Below are positions 18,719 through 26,813 of a DNA stretch of 64,000 bases, piece after piece. Source of the stretch: Chloroflexota bacterium (GTDB taxonomy: Bacteria; Chloroflexota; Anaerolineae; CG2-30-64-16); the NCBI GenBank assembly GCA_026389845.1, contig JAPLHB010000186.1, positions 1 to 64,000 on the forward strand, given 5' to 3'. Every line of letters begins with the position of its first letter. Position 1 is the stretch's first letter. The position numbers and the translations under genes are program-made. The notes beneath the pieces are model-generated. The model ran no database searches, was not told the origin of the DNA, and saw only the letters and a program-made list of their open reading frames with translations.

Positions 18719-18784
18719 AAAGATCCTCGCGGAATAGGAAATTCGCCGTACATGATCCTTACCCGCCATCGAAGGAGCTAACCC

Positions 18785-19849
18785 ATGCCTCCCCTGACCT
18801 CACGCGAACGCGTCGCCCGCGTGCTTGCCGGTGAGCTGCCGGACCGCGTGCCGGTGCTCATGCAGAACTTTCAGAACACGGCCTATCTCGCGGGCATGAC
18901 CTTGGCCGAGTTCTGTCGCAGCGGCGCGCGCATGGCTGAGGCCCAGCTTGCCGCCTGGGAGCGCTTCGGCTACGACGTGATCGACCTAGAAAACGGCACC
19001 GCGGCCATGGCCGAGGCCTGCGGCTGTCAGGTTGAGTACCCGGAGCACGAGCCGCCACGCGTGGTCCGGCCCACGCTCCGCAGCCTGGACGACCTAGGGC
19101 GGCTCCTGCCTGTGGACCCCGAGCGGGACGGTACGCTGCCCGAGTTGTTGGATGCCACGCGCCGGGTGCAGGCCGGGGTGGCTGGGCGCGCCTGCATTAA
19201 GGGCGAGGCCGATCAAGGCCCCTTCGATCTGGCGGCGCTGCTCCTGGGGCCGGAGCCGTTTTTGATGGCCCTGATGCAGCCGGAGCAACATGCCGGCGTG
19301 CGGCGACTCCTGGAGTATTGCTTTGAGCAGGTGCGGCGCTATGCCCTGGCTCAAGCCGCGGCCGGTGCCGACTTCACCGCTATCGGCGACTCCACGGCCG
19401 GACCGGATGTGTGCTCGCCGCGCATCTACCGGCAGTTCGCGCATCCCTACGAGGTCCGGTTGGCAGCCGACCTGGCGGCGCGAGGCGTGCGCCTGGTTCT
19501 CCACATCTGCGGCAACACCACGACCATCATGGCCGATATGGCCGCCACCGGCGCAACCATGATCGAGTTCGACTACAAGGCCGACATGGCGCGCTGCCGC
19601 GCGGCAGCTGAAAACCTGGTGCTGGTCGGCAATGTGGATCCCAGCACCGTCATCGCTCTGGGCACGCCTGAGCAAGTGCTCCAGGCGAGCCGCCGTGCTA
19701 TAGAGGTGCTTGGGAAGGCAGGGCGCTTCATCCTCAGCCCTGGCTGTACTCTTCCAGCCACTACACCTGCCGAGAACGTCGAGGCGATGATGGAGGCCGC
19801 ACGCACGTTCGGGCAGTATCACGGGAATCCAGATGAACCGGCGAAATAA
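18785..19849 (+). CDS. URO-D superfamily protein, corrinoid methyltransferase-like, third paralogue
   Basis: 354 aa; start ATG has AAGGAG 7 bases upstream and a good promoter at 18686-18714. URO-D barrel with the methyltransferase-type zinc residues H240-x-C242-G and C321 (SPGCTLP). N-terminal TSRERVARVLAGELPDRVPV is typical of MtaA/MtbA relatives. Its last 17 bases overlap the start of a truncated URO-D frame (19833). Transcription from the divergent region links it with the SDR-led array. Methyl substrate unknown. Confidence 0.85.
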   Translation: MPPLTSRERVARVLAGELPDRVPVLMQNFQNTAYLAGMTLAEFCRSGARMAEAQLAAWERFGYDVIDLENGTAAMAEACGCQVEYPEHEPPRVVRPTLRSLDDLGRLLPVDPERDGTLPELLDATRRVQAGVAGRACIKGEADQGPFDLAALLLGPEPFLMALMQPEQHAGVRRLLEYCFEQVRRYALAQAAAGADFTAIGDSTAGPDVCSPRIYRQFAHPYEVRLAADLAARGVRLVLHICGNTTTIMADMAATGATMIEFDYKADMARCRAAAENLVLVGNVDPSTVIALGTPEQVLQASRRAIEVLGKAGRFILSPGCTLPATTPAENVEAMMEAARTFGQYHGNPDEPAK

Positions 19850-19964
19850 CCTGCTGCGCACCGTGCGCTTCGAGACCCCGGACACCATCCCGATGGCGTT
19901 CCACATCAATCCCGCGTGTTGGCAGCATTACCCCCACGACGCCTTGCAGGAGTTGCTGGCCTAG
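19833..19964 (+). pseudogene. truncated URO-D family N-terminus (43 aa)
   Basis: A frame starting ATG at 19833 encodes 43 aa (MNRRNNLLRTVRFETPDTIP... ending HDALQELLA) and stops at TAG 19962-19964. The sequence matches the usual beginning of URO-D-like proteins (RENWLRTVRFExPDxIPM, then PACWxxYP) and simply ends after about 40 residues. It overlaps the end of the preceding URO-D gene and stops 16 bases before the molybdopterin oxidoreductase start. It looks like the stump of a fourth URO-D gene whose body was replaced by the oxidoreductase gene. Confidence 0.6.
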
Positions 19965-19980
19965 CTTTGAGGGAGTCGGC

Positions 19981-22074
19981 GTGCAATCAGTTCCTGTGTT
20001 TTGCGGTAAGGACTGCGGCGGCAATGCCTGCCCGCTGATCGCCACACTCGAAAATGGACGGGTGAGGCGCGTGTCCAATAACCCGGTGGGCGGCAAGTAT
20101 CTTAAAGGCTGCCGGCGTGGTTTCGACATGCCCCTGGAGCTCTATGCCCCGGACCGGCTCCTCAAGCCTTTGCTCCGAATAGGGGAGCGCGGCTCCGGCG
20201 AGTTCCGGGAGGCCAGTTGGGAAGAGGCGTTGGGTCTCACCGCGGACAAACTGGGTGAAATTCGCGCGCGCTTTGGTGCCCCTGCCGTGCTGAACCTGGC
20301 CAGCGCCGGGTCAACCAGCGCGTTGCACGGCACCGGCCCGCTGCTGCGCCGTTTCCTCAATCTCTTCGGCGGCGCTACCATGTGGACCGGCTCCTACAGT
20401 ACCGGCGCGGCTCAGTTTGTCCTGCCTTACCTCCTGGGCGATCAATGGACAGCCGCGGGGTTCGATGCGGCCACCATGCAGTATTCCGGGATGATCATCT
20501 TATGGGGCGCCAATGTGCTGGAAGCACGCCTGGGCACTGAGATTAACCAACGCCTGGTCGAGGCCAAGCAGCGCGGCGCGCAGATCGTGGTGATCGACCC
20601 ACGCCGTTCGCAAACGGCCAAGCAGACAGCCACCTGGTGGCTGCCTTGTCGTCCCGGGACCGATGCGGCCCTGATGCTGGCCGTGCTCCATGTCCTGCTG
20701 ACAGAGGACCAGGTTGACCGCCCCTTCATCGCGGCCCACAGTGTGGGCTTCGACCAGCTTGAGAGGTATGTGCTGGGGCTGGACGGGGACGAGGCGCGGA
20801 CACCGCGTTGGGCCGAGGAGTTGTGCGGCGTCCAGTCCGAAGAGATCATCCGCTTTAGCCGCGCGTATGCCGCTGCCAAACCTGCCATGCTGCTGCCCGG
20901 TTACTCGATCCAGCGGGTGTTTGCCGGCGAGGAATCGTACCGCCTGGCGGTCACGCTACAAATCGCCACCGGAAATCTCGGCCAACGCGGCGGCTCCACC
21001 GGGTCACTGAACGACAGTCTGCCCGCCCCCCGGGTAGGCACGCTGCCGGCGCCGCGCATTTCGAACCAGCCGCCTTTGCCCGTCGTGCGCTGGCCGGACG
21101 CCGTTTTGGAAGGACGCGCTGGCGGGTATCCGGCAGATATTCACGCCATCTACAGCGTAGGCGGCAACTATCTAAACCAGGGTGGAGACATTGCAAAGAA
21201 CATCGCGGCCTTCAAGAAGGTGGATTTTGCCGTCTGCCACGAGCTCTTTCTGACGCCCACGGCGCGTTACTGCGACGTCGTCTTGCCGGCGGCACACGCG
21301 CTCGAAAAAGAGGACATCGGTCTCCCCTGGACGGGCAATTTCCTCACCTACAAGCCCCAGGCGGTGCCGCCGCAAGGAGAGGCGCGCTGCGATTATGATA
21401 TCTTCTGCGACCTGGCGGAACGGCTGGGCTTCGAACCGGAGTTTTCGGAAGGCCGCAGCGCGGCCGCGTGGGTGCAGCACTTCCTCGAGCGTTCGGAGGT
21501 GCCCGACCACGATGCTTTCCGAAGGACCGGCGTCTACCTGGCACCCGACCAGGAGCGGGTGGGTCTGGCCGATTTCGCCGTTGACCCGGCGCGCCATCCA
21601 CTGAGCACCCCATCCGGCAGGGTGGAAATTGCCTGTGAACGTTACCAGCGCGAGACCGGCTTCCCGGCCATCCCCACCTGGCAGGCGCCGCCGCAGGATC
21701 CGCGCTACCCGCTGCTGCTCATCACCCCGAAATCGCCTCACCGCACCCACTCGCAGGGCAGCAGCCTGCCACACATCCGTCACAGGGCCGCCCACGCGCT
21801 GGAAATGCACCCTACTGACGCCGCAACGCGAGATCTCGGTGACGGGGATCGAGCGCGAGTGTACAACGCCCTGGGCGCGACACGCCTTCCCGTCCGCCTG
21901 TGCGCGGACCTGATCCCCGGCGTCGTCTGCATGCCGGAGGGCGTCTGGGTTGAACTTGGCGAAGACGGGCTGGACACGGCCGGCGCCGCAAACATGTTAA
22001 CGAGCACGCAGGGTACCGCTCCCGGCAGAGCTTGCATCATGCATGGTGTGAGCGTTGAGGTCAGCCGCGAGTAA
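19981..22074 (+). CDS. molybdopterin-dependent oxidoreductase (DMSO reductase family)
   Basis: 697 aa; GTG start preceded by GAGGGAG. N-terminal [4Fe-4S] cysteines C8, C12, C17 and C44 (FCGKDCGGNACP...LKGC). The Mo-pterin binding domains follow, with TGSYSTGAAQF (probable Ser ligand region), IDPRRSQTA, and a C-terminal MopB-type beta barrel (about 570-695). There is no Tat signal, so it is cytoplasmic, and no separate iron-sulfur or membrane subunit is adjacent. That single-subunit form resembles biotin-sulfoxide-reductase and transhydroxylase-like members. It probably reduces an S- or N-oxide or hydroxylates a product of the neighbouring pathway; substrate not predictable. Confidence 0.82.
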   Translation: MQSVPVFCGKDCGGNACPLIATLENGRVRRVSNNPVGGKYLKGCRRGFDMPLELYAPDRLLKPLLRIGERGSGEFREASWEEALGLTADKLGEIRARFGAPAVLNLASAGSTSALHGTGPLLRRFLNLFGGATMWTGSYSTGAAQFVLPYLLGDQWTAAGFDAATMQYSGMIILWGANVLEARLGTEINQRLVEAKQRGAQIVVIDPRRSQTAKQTATWWLPCRPGTDAALMLAVLHVLLTEDQVDRPFIAAHSVGFDQLERYVLGLDGDEARTPRWAEELCGVQSEEIIRFSRAYAAAKPAMLLPGYSIQRVFAGEESYRLAVTLQIATGNLGQRGGSTGSLNDSLPAPRVGTLPAPRISNQPPLPVVRWPDAVLEGRAGGYPADIHAIYSVGGNYLNQGGDIAKNIAAFKKVDFAVCHELFLTPTARYCDVVLPAAHALEKEDIGLPWTGNFLTYKPQAVPPQGEARCDYDIFCDLAERLGFEPEFSEGRSAAAWVQHFLERSEVPDHDAFRRTGVYLAPDQERVGLADFAVDPARHPLSTPSGRVEIACERYQRETGFPAIPTWQAPPQDPRYPLLLITPKSPHRTHSQGSSLPHIRHRAAHALEMHPTDAATRDLGDGDRARVYNALGATRLPVRLCADLIPGVVCMPEGVWVELGEDGLDTAGAANMLTSTQGTAPGRACIMHGVSVEVSRE

Positions 22075-22195
22075 CCAAAAAGGCCCGAAAGGTTTCGAAT
22101 GCTCTTCCTCTGCGACGATCCCAGTCCACGGCTGGCATGGCTCGGTTAATCACTGCGGCAAGGTAGCTCCTGGTATAAGTGCAGGGTACCTAATC

Positions 22196-22214
22196 GGTGT
22201 CATAGGGTGACACC
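22196..22214. terminator. possible bidirectional terminator hairpin
   Basis: GGTGTCA (22196-22202) and TGACACC (22208-22214) form a 7-bp perfect stem with a 5-base loop, followed by an A-rich stretch. It lies between the convergent oxidoreductase and MFS genes, where a two-way terminator would be useful. The stem is short, so the call is weak. Confidence 0.35.
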
Positions 22215-22269
22215 CCAAAAAGGCTGGCTGCTATTGCACTCGTCCAGACCCAGGTCCCACTCCAGATGT

Positions 22270-23550
22270 TCACTGATCGGGTGCCGGGCCATGTCGATGG
22301 TGGCCGTGAGCTGAGTTCGGCCACGTTGGTTGCGTCGCTCGCCGCCACCATGACATCGGTCGGTCAATTGGAGTCGTTCCCGTTTTGAATTCCTGCACCG
22401 GAGTGCGGGGGCCTAGCACAATAATCAGCGCGCCAAATAATAACGGGAAGGCAGCTAAGGACATGGCCAACCCTGGGTTCAGGGATCCGAGCAGATGTCC
22501 CATGATCGGCGGGCTGAGAATGCACCCGATAGACCCGGCAGCCACTGTCATGCCGATGACCGTGTTGGTGTTGACAGGGTTGCGCGCTGCGGCCAATGCC
22601 ACGGTCGCGGGCCAACTGCTGGCCATGATAAAGCTGGCCGTGACGAAGCAGAACAGAGCCGCGGGCCAGCTATGGGTGAGCGCAGATGCAGCGACGGCCA
22701 AGCCCGCGAGGGTCATCGTTACTGTGATAAGCGGACGGTCTGGCAGCCGGGCAGGCAGGAATCCGGCCAACGTCCTGCCCACCAGCATGACTCCCCAAAA
22801 CAGAGCGATGGATTGTATGGCAATCTGTTCGGGGGCATCCCGGAATTCAAACAAATAGATGTTGAGAAAGCCGGAAACTGATGACTCCGACAGCACGTAG
22901 AGCAAGATGACGATGCATGGTTGCAGCACCGACCATCGTGTTATTAAAGCCCAGCCGGTTGGCGATGCCGCTACCTGTCGGGTCGGCGGGGGGGGGGCTG
23001 GTCCAAAAGTGCTCCACGCGAAAAGGCCGAAGTTGGCTGCAGCCATCAGTGCGACCGGAAAAAAGAAGGTTCTCCAGCTAAGGCCCGTGGGCAGCAAGAG
23101 GCTCATCAGCAAAGGACCGCCGATAGCTCCCAGGCAGTAGCCGGCCTGGGATAGGTTGAGGGCAGTACGCACTCGGTCTGGAAACAGCCGATTCAGCAGC
23201 GCCGAGCACATTGGCTCGATGATTCCGCCGCCCATCCCCATCAGCACCGCGCCTCCCACCACCGCCGCCAGCCCGCTTCCCATACCGAACATCAGTCCAC
23301 CGCCAGTAGTGAATGCACACCCTGCCATTAGTACCATTCGGGCGCTGTAGCGATCCGTAAACGTGCCACCAAGCAGCGAAGCTACGAAGAAGCACGCGAA
23401 GTAGATGGAAGAGACCGATGCCAGGATCTCTGGCCTTATCCCAAACTCTGCCCCCATCTTGACGAGCGCAGCAAAAAGCAAGTTAACGGAGGCTGCAAAG
23501 GAAGCCAACGAGAGCATCGCTGCGATGGTGAGCCGACTGCGAGTGATCAA
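22270..23550 (-). CDS. MFS transporter
   Basis: 426 aa with 12 predicted membrane helices and the MFS motif between helices 2 and 3 (GGTFTDRYSAR). The N-terminus MITRSRLTIAAML starts at TTG, 8 bases after AGGAG. It is a single-component secondary transporter of unknown substrate. The last ~35 residues (from about PIDRPMSWW) are not typical of the family. The antisense-frame remnant at 22326-22372 shows that foreign sequence has been joined there, so the original stop has probably been lost and the tail is read-through. Confidence 0.8.
   Translation of the reverse strand: MITRSRLTIAAMLSLASFAASVNLLFAALVKMGAEFGIRPEILASVSSIYFACFFVASLLGGTFTDRYSARMVLMAGCAFTTGGGLMFGMGSGLAAVVGGAVLMGMGGGIIEPMCSALLNRLFPDRVRTALNLSQAGYCLGAIGGPLLMSLLLPTGLSWRTFFFPVALMAAANFGLFAWSTFGPAPPPPTRQVAASPTGWALITRWSVLQPCIVILLYVLSESSVSGFLNIYLFEFRDAPEQIAIQSIALFWGVMLVGRTLAGFLPARLPDRPLITVTMTLAGLAVAASALTHSWPAALFCFVTASFIMASSWPATVALAAARNPVNTNTVIGMTVAAGSIGCILSPPIMGHLLGSLNPGLAMSLAAFPLLFGALIIVLGPRTPVQEFKTGTTPIDRPMSWWRRATQPTWPNSAHGHHRHGPAPDQ
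22326..22372 (-). pseudogene. fragment of a D-threonine-aldolase-like gene
   Basis: Read on the minus strand in a frame different from the MFS gene, this stretch encodes TDVMVAASDATNVAEL, nearly the same as TDVMVAVDDAANVAEL in the gene at 4606-5700 (DNA 5339-5393). About 38 of 46 aligned bases match; similarity stops abruptly on both sides. It is a dispersed scrap of a second copy, marking a recombination joint at the MFS 3' end. Confidence 0.55.
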
Positions 23551-23612
23551 TGAAACGTCTCCTGTCAGGGCGAGCCAGGTACCTAGTCAGCGTGCCGCGC
23601 GTTGAGGATACA

Positions 23613-25898
23613 TCACGCCGCATCGCGCCTCGCCGTCCTGGAAGCAACTGATACGCCAGACTGTGCGTAGCTCTTCAGCCAATCCGCCAGCTCGCGTGCC
23701 TTCTCGGGCGTGTCGGCCTCGGCAAAGATGCGAAGGACGGGCTCGGTGCCGGAGAAGCGCAGCAGCGCCCAGTTGTCGTGCTCGAAATAGACCTTGGTGC
23801 CGTCGTGTTCAGTCACCTTGACCACAGGGTACGGTGCGTCCCCACCTGCGATCATGGCCTTGACCCGTTGCGGGACGACGATGCGCATGTCCGCGGTGGC
23901 GGGCAGGTTGTCTTCGACCGAATACAGCCGGCCCGTGATGCCGAAGACGACCTCCTGCAGCTCGGAGACGTGCTTGCCCGTCACCGCCAGCATCTCGACG
24001 ATCAGCGCGGCGGCGAAGATGCCGTCTTTTCCCAGGATGTGGCCGCGGATGGTCAGGCCGCCACTCGACTCACCCCCCAACAGTGCGTTATTCTGCACCA
24101 TGCCCGCCGCGATCCATTTGAAGCCGACCGGCGTCTCGATGCACTTCTCACCCAACGAGGCCGCCAACCGGTCTAGCAGGTGGGTGGTCGCCAGGTTGCG
24201 CACCACGCCTCCACGCTGCTCCTTCACCTCGTGCAGATACCAGTAGAGCAGCAGCAACAGGTTGTTGATGTGGATGTAATTCCCGCGCTCGTCGATCAGC
24301 GCGATGCGGTCGGCGTCGCCGTCCGTGGCCAGGCCCAGGTCGAAGTGCTCCTCGCGCACGTAAGTCCGCAGCATGCGCAGCGCCTCCAGGTCGGGCGCAG
24401 GCGAGCGGCCGCCGAAAAGCGGATTGTGCCGCTCGTGGATGAAGGTCACCCGGCAGCGTGCCTCGTTCAGGATGATGCCCAGCGTCAAGTGTCCCACGCC
24501 GTACATCGGGTCCACGATCACCTTCAGCCCAGCCTTGCGGATGGCGTCGAGATCAATGAACGACTCCACCCGGTCCACGTACTGGTTGACGAAGTCGCGG
24601 CGCTCGACGATGCCGGCTTCCAGTGCGACGTCCAGCGGGATTTTTACCACGTCATCCAGCGCCAGGCTGTTCGTCTCGTCCTCGATCCGGTTCGTCTCCT
24701 CGGTCAACAGCAGCGAACCGTCGCCGTGGAACACCTTGAGGCCGTTCCACTCCGGCGGGTTGTGGCTGGCCGTGAACGCCAGGCCGAACGCCGCGTTAAC
24801 GACCTCGGTAGCGTAGTTGATCAGCGGCGTAGGCGCAACTTCCTTCAGCAGGATGCTATGGATGTTGTTGCCAGCAAAAACCTCCGCCGCGGCGTCCGCA
24901 GCCTGGTCGGACAGAAAGCGGCGGTCGTACCCGATCAGCACGCCGCGCCGCTCTAGCCCGCGGCGGGTGACGTCGTTCGCCAGCGCCTGACACAGACGGC
25001 GGACGTTGTGCAGCGTGAACCCCTCGCCGATCACCGCGCGCCAGCCGCCGGTTCCGAACTGGACGATGTTGCGCTCCTCCTGCCGCCGCGGTCGGAAGAG
25101 TCGTTTTTGCAGGACAAATTCGGCCCGCTCCAGGTCCTCGCGCGTGTTGATGCCCTGGATCTCGTCCTGGTCGTAGATCTGGTAGCTTTCGACGTTCAGG
25201 CCGTAGTGGATCAGCCGGTGTACCGAGTCGGTCAGGCGGTATTCGCCGTCTAGGGGCGACGGCGGCAGCGTCTCCAGCACTGGCCAGATCTGCCGCGCGG
25301 AGACGACATACGCGCCCACATTGAGCTCCCGGATCTCCTTCACCCGCGCTGAAGCCTGCGCCTCCTCGATGATGTCCATGATGCGGCCGTCGCTGTCGCG
25401 GATCACGCGGCCATACGGGTAGGGCCGGTCGGCAACCGCGGTGAGGAGGGTCAGGTTCGCCTCGCGCAGCCGGTGGCGATTGATCAGCCCGCGGATCGAC
25501 ACCGGCGAGAAGAGCGGTGTATCGCCGTAGAGGATCAGCAGGTCGCCGTCGAAGTCTTGGAGCAGCGGTTGGAGCTGGCGCACGGCGTCGCCGGTGCCGC
25601 GTGCCGCCTCCTGGACGACGTACTGGTAGCCCGGTCCCAGGTGTGCCTGGATGGCATCCCGGCGGTAGCCGACGACCACGTAGGTGTCGGCAGGCGCGAC
25701 CGGCACGCCGTGCGCCGCGTTGGCCGTGACGTAGTCGATGATTTTCCGGCCGCCCAGGTCTTGCAGCAGCACGGGCAGCCCGTCCTCGGTGATCGACTTG
25801 GCGCCGGCGGCCAGGATGACGGCTTTGAGGCTCTTGGGATTAGCGATCTGCATGATCTCGGGTCGCCGGTCTCGCAGCAGTTGTGCGGTGTCGTTCAT
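23613..25898 (-). CDS. fused nucleotidyltransferase - phosphohexomutase
   Basis: 761 aa from ATG 25898 (GGAGG 7 bases upstream; longer frame to 25955 rejected). Domain 1 (about 1-260) is a GT-A sugar-phosphate nucleotidyltransferase related to GlmU/RmlA, with ILYGDTPL (metal Asp) and EYRLTDSV. Its usual G-x-G-T-x-R signature is changed to LAAGAKSITEDG. Domain 2 (about 275-750) is an alpha-D-phosphohexomutase with phosphoserine loop TASHNP (about 378), metal loop DGDADR (about 524), sugar loop GESSGG (about 608) and phosphate loop RFSGTEP (about 713). The mutase could make the sugar-1-phosphate that the first domain activates. Loss of the pyrophosphorylase signature leaves it open whether domain 1 is catalytic or regulatory. 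Confidence 0.8.
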   Translation of the reverse strand: MNDTAQLLRDRRPEIMQIANPKSLKAVILAAGAKSITEDGLPVLLQDLGGRKIIDYVTANAAHGVPVAPADTYVVVGYRRDAIQAHLGPGYQYVVQEAARGTGDAVRQLQPLLQDFDGDLLILYGDTPLFSPVSIRGLINRHRLREANLTLLTAVADRPYPYGRVIRDSDGRIMDIIEEAQASARVKEIRELNVGAYVVSARQIWPVLETLPPSPLDGEYRLTDSVHRLIHYGLNVESYQIYDQDEIQGINTREDLERAEFVLQKRLFRPRRQEERNIVQFGTGGWRAVIGEGFTLHNVRRLCQALANDVTRRGLERRGVLIGYDRRFLSDQAADAAAEVFAGNNIHSILLKEVAPTPLINYATEVVNAAFGLAFTASHNPPEWNGLKVFHGDGSLLLTEETNRIEDETNSLALDDVVKIPLDVALEAGIVERRDFVNQYVDRVESFIDLDAIRKAGLKVIVDPMYGVGHLTLGIILNEARCRVTFIHERHNPLFGGRSPAPDLEALRMLRTYVREEHFDLGLATDGDADRIALIDERGNYIHINNLLLLLYWYLHEVKEQRGGVVRNLATTHLLDRLAASLGEKCIETPVGFKWIAAGMVQNNALLGGESSGGLTIRGHILGKDGIFAAALIVEMLAVTGKHVSELQEVVFGITGRLYSVEDNLPATADMRIVVPQRVKAMIAGGDAPYPVVKVTEHDGTKVYFEHDNWALLRFSGTEPVLRIFAEADTPEKARELADWLKSYAQSGVSVASRTARRDAA

Positions 25899-25932
25899 CT
25901 TCTGGCCTCCACGTCCCAATAGATAGGATTCT

Positions 25933-25984
25933 ACCTCAATTGAGGTTAAACACAAAGACGCACGAATCGCCTTCGTGCGTCTTT
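25933..25984 (-). promoter_or_regulatory. palindromic operator and hairpin upstream of the fusion gene
   Basis: ACCTCAATTGAGGT (25933-25946) is a perfect 14-bp palindrome 35 bases before the ATG and just upstream of a -10-like TAGAAT (minus strand). Behind it, AAAGACGCACGAA (25954-25966) and TTCGTGCGTCTTT (25972-25984) form a 13-bp perfect hairpin flanked by T/A runs, usable as a terminator in either direction. Bases 25985-26248 show no gene; a short tRNA-like string there was rejected. Confidence 0.5.
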
Positions 25985-26248
25985 AGGCTGCTTATCCCAT
26001 TGGGGAGGACGACCCGCGCAGCGTCGCTGAGCTGATCGCTGCGGCTCGGCCACCCGCCGAAGAGACATCGCCGAGGCCGGACTGGTAGAGCCATCTGGAG
26101 CGAGGTGATCGAGAGGGGATAAGTTCGAATCCCCTTGGGGGCATGAACTTATCTCTTGTACCTGGGTTGGTAGCAGCTACACAGGTGGCTCATGCAGATC
26201 CCGGAGCCCCTCCAGGTCCCCAGCCCGTGACGCTCTCGGAATCGTCAA

Positions 26249-26277
26249 TTCACACGCTTGCACTGTTGTGGTATAAT
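26249..26277 (+). promoter_or_regulatory. sigma70-type promoter
   Basis: TTCACA (26249-26254), 17-base spacer, TATAAT (26272-26277), with TG one base before the -10. It precedes the truncated acyltransferase frame by 40 bases, so the promoter outlived the gene it served. Confidence 0.65.
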
Positions 26278-26317
26278 AGGAACGTCGCTCTGTCATGTAT
26301 AGACTCGTGAGGGTGAG

Positions 26318-26554
26318 ATGCAAAGCGCCTCCCGCCTGGCATCCATCGACTGCTTCCGCGGCTTCGCCGTGATGATGCTGGTAATGAGCAGCCATCTTTT
26401 CACGGTGGACACTCTGCCCGCCTGGTTCCGGCACGCGCCGGACGGCCACCTCACCTTCCCCGACCTCGGCGCTCCCTGGTTTATCTTTGCCATCAGTCTC
26501 ACCTTTGGGAGATCCTTCAGGCCAGAACTTTGGCGAGCGCTCGCCGCGCCGTAA
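26318..26554 (+). pseudogene. truncated HGSNAT/DUF1624-type membrane acyltransferase
   Basis: 78 codons starting after GAGGGTGAG. The sequence RLASIDCFRGFAVMMLVMSSHL...DLGAPWFIFAISLTFG is the first membrane helix region of heparan-alpha-glucosaminide acetyltransferase-like proteins, which normally exceed 350 aa with ten or more helices. The similarity ends near residue 65 and a stop follows. Non-functional stump behind an intact promoter. Confidence 0.6.
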
Positions 26555-26596
26555 TTCACGGGGATAGAAGCAGATGAGGAATAAATCGGAGCGAGG

Positions 26597-26761
26597 TCAT
26601 GCGTGATCTCGCGAGCGAACTTCGACAAGCTTGAGGAACTCGTGCGTTACCTTCGAAGCGAGGGCATCCGGGACATCACGTTTCTGCGGTTGAAGCCGAA
26701 GGGGCGTGCCGTGAAGGAATATGACGCCACCAAGCTGACTTATGTGCGCCTGGCATTCTGA
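26597..26761 (+). pseudogene. radical SAM/SPASM protein fragment
   Basis: An open stretch without a proper start encodes SRANFDKLEELVRYLRSEG, then IRDITFLRLKPKGRA, and ends LTYVRLAF. This is the central strand-helix region of PqqE-like radical SAM proteins (the NFD.LEE.V...G...ITFLRLKPKGR pattern). Both the CxxxCxxC cluster region and the SPASM tail are absent. It is a broken remnant, possibly of a peptide-modifying enzyme. Confidence 0.5.
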
Positions 26762-26813
26762 TATGGATGGCTCTGGGCGCTTGGCTGTTGGGCCATCCGA
26801 AGAGAGGTGCTGA

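Noticed and set aside
26090-26145. tRNA-like string with GTTCGAATCCCC
   Set aside because: Bases flanking the T-loop-like sequence do not form a 5-bp stem, and no acceptor stem or anticodon arm can be folded.
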